Source of the DNA: Gorsachius magnificus
Lineage: Eukaryota; Chordata; Aves; Pelecaniformes; Ardeidae
Direction: 5' to 3'
Assembly: GCA_034008185.1 (NCBI GenBank)
Contig: CM067086.1
Coordinates: 41,240,507 to 41,304,506 of the forward strand
DNA length: 64,000 nucleotides
Shown here: piece by piece, positions 52,304 to 61,998 of the stretch
How positions within the stretch are numbered: the stretch's first letter is position 1
Layout of the letters: every line of letters begins with the position of its first letter
Program-made: the position numbers and the translations under genes
Notes under the pieces: generated by a model
The model's input: the letters and a program-made list of their open reading frames with translations, nothing else
Told to the model about the DNA's origin: nothing
Databases searched by the model: none

Positions 52304-54066
52304 CGGACACAGGGAATGTACAGTTTACTGTAACGTCTTCTTGCAATAGAACTACTGTAAAATTGTCTGCATGTCAAACTCATGTAAAAGATTACTGTAT
52401 CACTTACTATTTTCCACTTGTTCCAAAAGAAACAAAGAAAATAAGCTCAAGTTTCTTATCTCTCGCTAGTGGGTACTACTCACCCTCTAAAAGGTTTTAC
52501 TCAAGAGAGGCTGAGTCCTCACCATCACTGAAAAACGATCCAAAAGCTTCAAGTTGTAGCAGGTCATCAGTCAGTTAAAATCTTAATGCCGTGGAAGCCT
52601 AGCATGTAAATTAAAATAACCTGCACAGCCAGCTGACTTCAGCAGAGCTAATGCTGTACTGGGTAAAGCATCAAACCACTTCTAACAAATAGTTTAATTC
52701 CCTCAATGCACATCACTGTGTCTCCTACATGAAAACCTGCATGAAGAATTTCAGCAGTTCAGCCCAGCAAATTTAGATCAGTTAATCAAACAGAAGCATA
52801 ATAATGAGCAGAGATATAGAGCATATAGCAAAAAGTGCAAGTACTTGACCAAAAAATTTCACAGAGATAATTAAAGATCATCTGGCTTCTATCATGTAAC
52901 TCAATTTTGTTGTTCTTATCTTATTTTGGCATTGATACAGTTGTCTGCATGTTATAGGAAGGGGTTTGCCAAAGAAAAAATTTATCCTGTGATAAACTGG
53001 GTGTAGACTAAGTGCAAGCTGTCTGTCCTGGATTTTTTTTTTTCACATTAGTAAGCCTCACTATTTCTCTCTTGTAATAGCATTGCAGTATAACCCAAGG
53101 ATATTTCTTTTTCCCCTACTGCGATGCTAACTTTTCAGGAAGCCTAACAGCTTTCATGGTACACTTTCCTCTTTGCCGTCAGGATGGTTTGAGATTTTGT
53201 AGCAATATAGAATGGCTTTTGAGAAAAAAAAAAAAAATTGCTATCTACAAGGCAGAGATCCCTAAAAGTCATTTATTGGTTTTGTATATAAAAAATTGTC
53301 AAACTCTTAATCTCCGATTTTCTTCTTGAACTCCCATTGCTTAGAGATTTGTAATCTTTCTATGAGTCTGAGGCTCATCTCTGATATTTGTCAATCTATT
53401 ATCAGTGAATAAACCTGGGAGTACACCTGAAGAACTGGACTGCCACCTTTAAACATTATTCTTACCTCTAAACTTTTCCTCTCTACACTTTTGCAATGGT
53501 TCTGATCTGGAGCAAAATCTGTTTTTTCTAAACAAGTAGTAAAGCTGCCCCTGCAAGTTTTTGCTGCTTTGGTTACATAAACATACTTATTCTGTAAATC
53601 TGGCGAAAGATGCGTCAAGGGAATCAGCAAAGTTTACTCTTCTTCCTTCGTTTCTTGGCTTTGAGCTATAAAGCAGACCTCCTTATTATTGACACATTTA
53701 TTTTTTGGCACTTCCTTGTTGTCATAAATTGCATCCTGACCACACGAGCAAAGAGCACGAAGATGACAAATTAGGAAGCTGGCATCAAAGTCCATTCTAA
53801 CCACATCCTTTGAGCTTGTCCGCTTACCTCATCTTTTTTATTGCAGTTGTTTTGGTGCCAAATACATGTTGCTTTGTTGCCAAATATGTGTCATTAATTC
53901 ACAAGGAGTCTATGGTCATGTAGCCATATAACTGTTATGGCGGACTGCGACTGAAAAAATGGCAGTGGTATGAGAGTTGAAAACATGGGGGTTTATGTGT
54001 TTGATGTTGGGATTTTTACTCAGTGGTAAAGGCTTGTAGACCAAGTAACACTGCGATAAGTCCTAT

Positions 54067-54107
54067 GCCTTTTTGTTTTATTCGAGCTTTTGTTTTGTTT
54101 TGTTTTC
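54067..54107 (+). repeat. (TTTTG)n-like short repeat
   Basis: TTTGTTTTATTCGAGC is followed by TTTTGTTTTGTTTTGTTTTC, an imperfect pentanucleotide repeat of about four units. Confidence 0.75.
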
Positions 54108-54489
54108 TGCAAGGGATTAAAAAGACCGAAGAGGAGATTTTGTAAGTCAGTAGATGATCAAACTTCAGTCGCTCATTTTCATTCATGTGCATCAAATACA
54201 TCCCATGTAAAATCCTATTTCCAGGAATAATACTCCAGTTGTCTCACAGTACCTAATTGTGAAAGCCCAAGGTCAGATTTTCCACCTAAGTAGTTATGCT
54301 TTCGTATCTTTGTTGGTGTTGCTGGAGCATATTACTCTGATATCTTAATACTGAGAGCACAGTAGACAGGCACTGAGGCTTTGAATCAGATTTCTGTTAC
54401 TCATTGTTTATGCCATTTATTTCATTTTTAAACCCCCATCCAAGAATGGTTGCCATGTTGAAAAGAAACTTACTGTTTTGTTGCTGTCT

Positions 54490-54990
54490 TTAGTGAATCA
54501 TGTTTTTAAGCCATGCTGTAACACAATAAATAAATTATGCAATGATATGTTTATTATAAGAGAGGGACTATTTGCTTTCGTAAATGTCAATTGCATCCAA
54601 TACTGCCTCTCTTTTAAAACAAGAGTAAAATATTTTTGCTGTTATTGAATGTTGCATGTCTAATGGTGACAGGCTTTGTCCTCAAATTAATGCTCAGCTC
54701 CAGTTACAATATCATTATGTCATAACAGTGAAAAATTCTAATTAAGATGATCTGTTTGCCAGGAAAAAGTTTAGTATATCAATTAATCTGTTTTATCAGG
54801 GGGAGCATTCCCTTCCCCAGCCCCTATCTCCTGATCAGAGCCTGAATGATGAGAAAAACAACACAGATGCATGCTGCATTGGACAAAGAACACATGCATG
54901 CATTTAAATCATGTATATCTTACTTTTTACTGATGTAATTGTGAAATATGTTCTTTCTGCATTCATAATTAGGGGGTGGAACAGATGGTG
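54490..54990. promoter_or_regulatory. Candidate conserved noncoding element
   Basis: About 500 bp of complex AT-rich sequence with CTAATTAAG (TAATTA at 54739-54744), TCAATTAATCTG (an OTX/PITX-like TAATCTG), ACAAAG SOX-like words, ATGCATGCATTTAAAT, and a C-rich island near 54806-54830. There are no repeat signatures. The look is that of a vertebrate developmental enhancer, but this is inference. Confidence 0.32.
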
Positions 54991-55877
54991 AAAGCTTAGT
55001 TTAAAATAATCTGTCATTAAAACAACCTAGCCTACTGGTAATTCTTCACTCTAACTGGAGTTTAGGTCAGGGTAACAGGGTTTTTTGCAGCACTGGAATA
55101 CACTAGAAAGAATTAGGGACTTCATGGATGGTGTGAAATATGAGGATATTCTCCAGAAGGACACTGTAGTAAGACTGCAGTGAATTAAATTTGCCTGTAG
55201 TGGGAATATGCAAAAATGGCTGGGACAAAATTCCTCTGACAAATATAAATCCATTTAGAATGATGCATTATACATTAGTGCATATTCGGTCAAAGTGGTA
55301 CAGTGGGTTTCATATCCTGAGAGGAAATAGCCTCAATATTCTACAAATACTGTAAGAGACACTTAGTATTTTGGGTTAAAAACCCATGCTTTACATTTTC
55401 ATATTATTCTGATGTCAGCGGATATAAATTATAATTATTGGCATTATTATTCAGAGGTGCTGTAGCTAGTGACTTTTACATCTGAGTCTCACTTCCTTCG
55501 TGTCTACCACATTGACTTGCTGGTATGTGACAAAGGAAATCTTCTATCAGGCCTGTCTCGCTAGTTTAGAACAGTTTTCTGGAATAAGAAAACTGGCCCA
55601 ATAAATCAGATACTTGCATGTCTTTAAAGCATTTATTTTAGTGTTTCCTCTAAGATTGAATTCTCTAACAGCTTTGAAGAAAGCATATAGATTTCAGCAT
55701 GGTATTATGATAAATCTTCTTGAGGAGGGGCAAGCATTAACATTTGTGTCGGTTCTTTTTCATCTTAATCCAACCTTGGTTAATAATCAGAAAATTCTAC
55801 ATAGTGGGTAAGAAGATGTAATTAACCCTTTGACCCCAGAATCTTAATTGGCGCCTGTTGAAAACAGTGGGGCAGTT

Positions 55878-55899
55878 AAAAAAAAAAAAAAAAAAAAAA
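55878..55899 (+). repeat. A22 homopolymer
   Basis: Longest A run in the window. The 200 bp before it has no recognisable gene or SINE body, so it is listed as a simple repeat and not as a retrocopy tail. Confidence 0.92.
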
Positions 55900-58002
55900 T
55901 TAAAAAGTAGCCTGTGGTGATTGAAACAGCATAATGGTTTTCTGAAATCAAAAGTACCAGAGAACTTCAGCTTTAATCACATTTTGCATAAAACCAGGAA
56001 GCGTAGGTTTAAACAACAAGTTGCCAGTCTTCCTTAAATTGGATTGTGCTCAAAATTGGCATTTGGGGTCACCCTGACCCTTTTTCAGCTGCCGCACTAG
56101 ATGGGATAGGTCTGGGTTTATGACAGTCACCTTCGCTTATAAAAATAAAAAAGAAGTGAACTCAAGAATATTTTCCTAAAAGAAGATGCTCTACCTTTAT
56201 ATTCATGGCCTCTGCTTCAATGAAAATAGGACACTTTATGTAAAAACAGTTACCTTTGCAGGACCTGTTTCTATACTACAGTTGATGATGACTGTGGAAT
56301 GTCTGAAACGGGAATCCTACCTGCCTCTGAACTACAGTGAAACTGTTCAGAAATTCTGCCTGGAAATTACACTGTGGCATTCATTTTAAAAGAGAGATTT
56401 GAAAGTTGACTAAATCCAGGACCTTCTGGCACTTATTGTGCCTTTAGTTATACATAGGTAATGTGAATAATGCTTCCAGAGATTTCTCATTAAAACAAAA
56501 TTGTTTCTAAATAGGTAGTATACAATGGTATCACATCCTCTTCTTCAGTCTATAGCATAACCTCTGTTATGTTGCCTGCCACCTTCTCTGAAGTCTGCTG
56601 CTCTCTTGGCATGCACAAAGGACATACGCTTTATGAAAAATTGAAAAATTTCAACATGCATTACTTAAATAATAAATATTCATAAATAATACCTATGAAT
56701 AACGAATGAGACAGTCCTTCAGAACTACTGTTTGACCTGTATAAGGAACAACAACGTTGTCACAAAAGTGGTCCATCTCAGCCCTTTAATACTAGTGGGA
56801 GGAGCTGCCTTGCATTGTAAGGTGGCTGTTTCTTTCCCTATTTTTATTGGCATTTTTCTTAGGTATTAGGACTTGAGCTTAGTACTCGGGGCCTTTTTTC
56901 TAATGTCTCTGTATTTTGGGCATGGAAGCAGTTAGCTGTTCCATTAGCTATTAATCAGTGGTTTTTTTCAGAACATGATTAAATAAACTTTCTGATTTTG
57001 CTCTAGTGAACAAAATGTTGAATCGGGTCAGTATTTATACCCAAGCATAACTTCAGGGAAGATGGAAAGGAAATGGAGAAAGGAGGACTGACCATGACTT
57101 AGTAGTCTCAGTTGGCCTAATGAATTAATTTTATGGCATGGGAAGTGACTAATCACGCAAGAATCCAAAGGCATTGTGGGTGTGCTGCGTTGGTCCTGCC
57201 AGTCCATCTGGTGGTGCCTCTTCAGTACCTCCCTTGTAAAATGATGAAGCAAAAGTGAGGAATAGTCTCCCAGAAAGAAAGAGAAGAAAAGGGATAAAGC
57301 ATTAAAACTGTTTAACTGAGAGTTTCAGAGTTGATGGCACAGAACAGTGGCAAGTGCTTGAGGAGTCTAACACTTCTCACTATAACATCCTTCCCAGTTG
57401 CCGATGACTTGCCAAACGTTAGCCACAAAGGCTGAAATTTCTTTGTGCAGTTGTGTTGATCAGAGATAGTTTTATTTATTTATATTTTTCCAACAAAACT
57501 GGTTTCAGCCAATTCCAAGACAACACTGAGGAAAACATTGCTGCCTAATCAGTACTTAAAAGCTTTCTTCAAACTTTTGTTTCATTAAGAAGCCTGAATT
57601 CGTAAACGAGATGATGCATAGGAAAGAAGCAGGAAAGCCATCAGTGACTCAGAGAATTATTTTTTGCTGTTCTTACAAAACTCTATCCATATATGCCAGA
57701 TAATTGTATGGTAATGCAGTGTACTAAACAGAACAGACCATAAAAGTGCTCCAACTGCATGTAACTCTCTTGAGTATAAGAGCAAAGGGACCATGCTAAA
57801 AGCCTGGAAATGTAAAAAACTGAGAAGAGGAAAGTTGGGTTTATATAATACATAAATAACCTGTGAAATTTCTTTCCTCAAGACATCACTGAGCCAAGAA
57901 CATAACAGGATTCCCAAAAAAAAGACAAAAAAGTCTTGAGCACACTAGTTATAAAAAATAATTATAAGGAATATCAGCCATCATGGTCATACCAACTGGT
58001 AA

Positions 58003-58170
58003 CAACCTGAGGTCAGAAAGAAACTTCTGGTTGGCTTGTCATTACCTACATAACCATTATGGATATTTCAAGTGTGTAGGTACACACTGTCAAACCCAGG
58101 AAAACTGACCACTGCAGGTAGGCCGTTAGTCTGATTCAGTATGGCAATTTATTGTTCCTTGTGGAGAATG
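58003..58170 (+). repeat. Possible old LINE 3' end relic
   Basis: CTGAGGTCAGAAAGAAACTT, then GTTGGCTTGTCATTACC, then TTAGTCTGATTCAGTATGGC AATTTATTGTTC. The last part resembles the tail GGTCTGATCCAGTATGGCCA TTTCTTATGTTC of an old reptilian LINE family, and the first part the GATCAGGAAGGAATTTTC block found upstream of it. Similarity is from memory and low. Confidence 0.4.
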
Positions 58171-59520
58171 GCCTTCTAGCAAGAACATATATAGGCAGCC
58201 AGGGACTCAGGGCGATGGTTCTGTTTTATTTCTACCAGAGGATTAAACCAATTTCCTCAAAAGAACACGGGACAGAGGGACAAGCATCAGGAAAACTTAA
58301 ACCAAGACCTTTAAAGATTTACTCTTCTGATCTTTCTGTGATGAGGAAAGTGGATAGTAGCAAAAGAAATGATACATAGCGGAGGAGATCAAACGTGTAA
58401 AGGTTTTGATTGTCCTTGTATGGATCTAAGTCTGAACTTCACTGTTCCAAAAGTTTTCCACCTGTTATTGATGTTAAAATTCAAGGAACTGATGTTAATC
58501 ATTTGACAAGAAATGATGATGATTTATAAGAGGCCATAAATGGCTTGCATAATATAAATGTTTTTACATGAAGGAAATCTATGCAGATTTACATTTTTAT
58601 TAATTCATAAATATAAATTAGAGTCTTTCTTTAATGCAGTGTCTTTAGTGAGGGTTTGTTTTCCAATATGTGGTTTATTCTTTTTAGAAAACACAGATTT
58701 TTGAACTAATTCCACCACCTACTACATCAGAGAGGGGTGAACACTTGCCAAAGACAGCTTCTGACCAGCAGCGTGTTAGAAATTAATCAAGAAGCAGAAG
58801 AATAAAAAATTAAAACCCCTCAGAAATCACTGTTCTGTATTTGAAAAGGAGTGAAATGATTACATGACTTTGTCATCATATACCTCCATCAAATTTGTGT
58901 GCATCTCTTATTTTTTCTTCCAAAACCAGGTTGATCTTGCAAATGCTACAGTTTTATTTTTACTTTCACATACCTTTATCCCAAGGAGATATTTGGGATG
59001 GGATTTTTTGGGAGTATTTCTTGTTCATCCCAACGTTTGGGGTGATTCTTATTTTCCGAGCTGTTTTAGCATTTCTAATTTCTGGAATTTTGTGATTTTA
59101 CTTTTGCAATAGTGAATGCTTGTTTGCCAATAATCATCCTCATGAAAAGCATAAAAGTAAAGGCACATATAGTGTATGAAAGGCAGTTTCTTCCTAGTGA
59201 AGATTTGCTCTTATTCCTAGAGGTATATTTCCGTCTTGATGTGCAGTGATTTACTCCATGTGTCAGTTTAGAATATAGTCCTTTGTTTATTAACTGCACT
59301 CATGTTTCAAAAGGTATGCATTAATCTGTGTAGTCGTATTTTGATTTTTGTAGTTGCAATGGAAATCACATCCAAAGACTTGAACCTGTCAAAATAAAAT
59401 CTGATCTAGAGTTTTACACCAAAGGGATGAAATTCGTAACATTTCTGTAGACCTAAGCTGTAAACATATTTGACAGTAATCTGCTGATTGGCTTTGTTTG
59501 TTTTCTCACAAAAGGAAAAT

Positions 59521-59535
59521 GGGGGGGGGGGGGGG
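59521..59535 (+). repeat. G15 homopolymer
   Basis: Fifteen consecutive G about 530 bp before the exon, followed by AGGATAAG and then the alternating tract below. Runs this long can form G-quadruplexes and are also common sites of sequencing-length error. A G8 run is at 59694-59701. Confidence 0.95.
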
Positions 59536-59542
59536 AGGATAA

Positions 59543-59577
59543 GCGCGCACGCGTGTGCATATGTGTGTGTGTGTGTA
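59543..59577. repeat. 35-nt alternating purine-pyrimidine tract (Z-DNA-prone)
   Basis: Strict purine-pyrimidine alternation from GCGCGCACGCGTGTGCAT through a (GT)n tail to 59577. It contains four CpG dinucleotides on this strand (59545-59552 region), rare elsewhere in this intron. GC/GT alternation is the classical Z-DNA-forming composition. Confidence 0.93.
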
Positions 59578-60031
59578 ATCCTCAATTAATTAACAAATTA
59601 TTGAGGTCCATAGTGGTTTGAGTGATGGTAGGATTTTATTTTCTCTTTCTCAGTTTTAGGAAGTTGAAAATCTCTGCTTTGATTCTGTGGGATGGGGGGG
59701 GTATGTTCTTACATACCATTTGATTGGAAGGTTCATTGTTTTCCTTATTTATTTCTTCCTGTAAAAAATCGAAGAACATTTTCTGTATTTCTTCTGTCAT
59801 GCAAATGAGATAAATTTAATACAGTATATGGCAGATGTAAGCACGACAATAAGTCCTTGAACTTTGGAATATACTCATATGCTGTTTGTTAATATGTAGA
59901 CAGAATATAAAGGAATAATTGTCTTAAGGATTCATATTAAGAACACTCTCTTAGAAATCAGAACATTTTCCTTTATTTATTATGTGATGCCTTTGTTTGA
60001 ATTATTTCTATCTGGAATTTAGAATTTTTTA

Positions 60032-60068
60032 TTAACCTATTCCCTTTTTTTTTTTCTTTACTCTGTAG
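60032..60068 (+). other. NPAS3: 3' splice site of the NPAS3 exon (branch point, pyrimidine tract, AG)
   Basis: A branch-point-like TTAAC (candidate branch A at 60035, 34 nt before the exon) is followed by a strong pyrimidine tract from about 60041 with an uninterrupted run of T, and ends in CTGTAG at 60063-60068. The next base begins the in-frame PAS-A codons. This arrangement fixes the exon start. The branch-point choice is inference; the tract and AG are seen directly. Confidence 0.88.
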
Positions 60069-60158
60069 TCCCTGGATGGATTTGTATTTGCACTAAATCA
60101 AGAAGGAAAATTTTTGTACATTTCAGAAACCGTCTCCATCTATTTAGGCCTGTCCCAA
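60069..60158 (+). CDS. NPAS3: NPAS3 internal coding exon (start of PAS-A domain)
   Basis: This 90-bp exon encodes 30 residues without a stop, beginning [14 protein letters not shown] and ending YLGLSQ. From family knowledge this is the start of the PAS-A fold of NPAS1/NPAS3, neuronal bHLH-PAS transcription factors that dimerise with ARNT-type partners in the nucleus and bind E-box-like DNA. The related SIM proteins share the LDGFVF and YISET motifs but differ in the linking residues. The exon follows a long pyrimidine tract and AG (60067-60068) and is followed at once by a consensus GTAAGT donor. It starts and ends on codon boundaries (phase 0-0), so skipping it would keep frame but remove the first PAS-A strands. 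It is too short to stand out among open reading frames. NPAS1 is nearly identical in this stretch. NPAS3 is preferred because the flanking introns are very large and AT-rich, as in NPAS3, whereas NPAS1 is compact. No neighbouring NPAS3 exon was recognised in the window. Confidence 0.9.
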
Positions 60159-60164
60159 GTAAGT
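60159..60164 (+). other. NPAS3: 5' splice site (GTAAGT) after the NPAS3 exon
   Basis: The exon's last codon CAA (Gln) is followed directly by GTAAGT, a full match to the vertebrate donor consensus for intron positions +1 to +6. The last exon bases are AA, so exon-side pairing with U1 is weaker than with the usual AG, but the intron side compensates. In the known protein the next residues (VELTG) would come from the following exon, which was not found in the remaining 3.8 kb. Confidence 0.9.
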
Positions 60165-61369
60165 ACATGCTTTCAATTCTAGAACATAATCATGTATGAT
60201 GCGTTCTTCTGTTTATCATTCTTAAAAAAATAATAATTTGGTTTCTGTATTTTGCGTGGATTATTGAACTAGTTATTTAAAGTTGCATCTGGTTCATCCT
60301 GAGAAGTAATTGAAAAAGGTATCTATCAGTCTTGGATGTTGAGATAAGATAAACTTGTGCCTGAAAACTTTTTACCATGAAGGATCATTATTAATTTATT
60401 GAGAACAAATGAAGTTTCTTTTCTCAGTTGTTTTGAACTTTAAACCTCTATACCTGATAGGAAAGGGACACACTAATAGTACTTCCCTTGTGTCCTATTA
60501 CTGGATGTTTATGGAGTACCCTGCATTATCCAGGGAGCTGACACGATGACAGGGAGTCATTTGGAGTCAAGAAATGCTGAAAGAGACCATTAAAATGTCT
60601 TGCAGGGAGGGTTCCAACAAGGACACATTTTGCTGCTTTCACAAATGCTCACTAATATGAAAAGACAAATTTATAAAATATAATAGTTTAATTTTTTTAA
60701 AATTTTATTTAATTACTGACAGCTGTTTTTCAAAGATTAAAAAGCAGGACAAAAATGGGGGGAAAGTTGCTTGTTGATGCTTATTCCTAATCCTGCAGCA
60801 TTCAGAAATGTTTAGGAAGGCTCACTTCTTTCTCCTGATGCTTAGAAATGCAGCAGAAAGATTTTGCATGATGATTTTCAGAGTAGGATAATCTACTTCT
60901 ACTGCAGTCACCCTGACGAGAAAAAGAAAAACTGAGATTATATTTATTTCAGTTCCTTTAAATTGGGACCCATACTGCTATGAGGAGGCAACTGTTAGCA
61001 CTGGCAACTGTCAGTTTTGCAGTACCCCAACAACAATGAAATGGGAAATTTTAACATTTGGTGCAGAAAAAGACTAATTTTAAATATTATCTGGTGAGAA
61101 TCCGAATAGAGGGTCATTAACTCCTCAAAGAACATGCAAGCAATTGGCTGTAATAAGTTCAGTAATTGTTATTTTGTGCTGGCTTTAGCAAACCAAATGA
61201 TAGAAATGGAAACAGAGCTGTTTCTAACTCATATCAGTATTCTTGTCTCTCATTAATGTCCCTTGTTTTGTAATAGACTTTAATCCCTGCCTTAATCTGT
61301 TTGGGAGTTACATTCAAGAATCTTAAATTTTGAAATTGGTGCGCCACCATGTTGCTAATAGAGTAAAGA

Positions 61370-61640
61370 ATCGGAACTTTAATGTTTATTATTGTCTTAT
61401 GCTCATATTAATGTGTTTTATGCATAGTATCCAACGAAGTTTAATAAGCCAGTAAAGAAGAAGGATGGATAATTAGTTTAAGCAGGTAAATGCTAATTAG
61501 GAAACTCCTGAAAGGCATCCATTATACACGAGCTTAAAACAAATTTTACAGCCCTGGTTAGTGGTGTAATCCAAATTCTGTCAAGGCAACTGCATTTTCT
61601 GTAATTGAGATGTGTATGTTTGCTTTGCATAACAGATGGC
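61370..61640. promoter_or_regulatory. Candidate enhancer with two TAATTAG sites, 1.2 kb after the exon
   Basis: Two same-orientation TAATTAG heptamers at 61470-61476 and 61494-61500 lie 24 bp apart (start to start), close to half-site words such as TTAATAAGCC and ATATTAATGTG. Homeodomain proteins of the LHX/PAX/DLX type recognise TAATTA; which factor, if any, binds here is unknown. Confidence 0.33.
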
Positions 61641-61974
61641 TCTGTATGCTTAGACTGATAGCTAGGAAAATAATAATTGCATTATTCTGGCCAAAAGAAT
61701 ATTAGCTCTTGGGTTTTGGCCATTTCAGTCAGTCCTCCTGCCAGCACAGCATATGCACATATATGGATTGGATTTTCAAGGAAATTGATGCATCTGGAAT
61801 AGTGTGGCCATCTGAAATATCATCTGTTCAAGAAAAATTTGGCTTTAACCCTATGCTAGTCTCTTGTTAAAAGCATTTTCTGCCACTGCCTTTTTAACTA
61901 TAGGAGTTGGTAAATCTTTCCTTACTCTGAACTTACACCATGTTGTTAAGACTTTATGCTTCATCTTGTTGTAA

Positions 61975-61998
61975 TTGAAATGTACGTATACATTTCAA
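61975..61998. repeat. 24-bp near-perfect palindrome
   Basis: TTGAAATGTA (61975-61984) and TACATTTCAA (61989-61998) are exact reverse complements around the 4-nt centre CGTA. It could extrude a small cruciform or serve as a dimeric protein site. No repeat family is associated with it. Confidence 0.85.

Larger units (their letters stand above)
1..60068 (+). other. NPAS3: Large NPAS3 intron (3' part; 5' end outside window)
   Basis: All DNA before the PAS-A exon is read as one intron of at least 60 kb. No other exon of the bHLH-PAS family was recognised. In particular I did not see the exon that should precede this one and end with the family's HILQ residues. Open frames in the interval are short, have no domain I recognise and are scattered on both strands. 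Their density is what AT-rich noncoding DNA gives by chance. Whether an alternative first exon or a nested noncoding RNA gene starts inside the interval cannot be told from sequence alone. Confidence 0.8.

Noticed and set aside
55878..55899. A22 as the tail of a processed pseudogene or SINE
   Set aside because: No recognisable coding or SINE body precedes it and no target duplication was seen.
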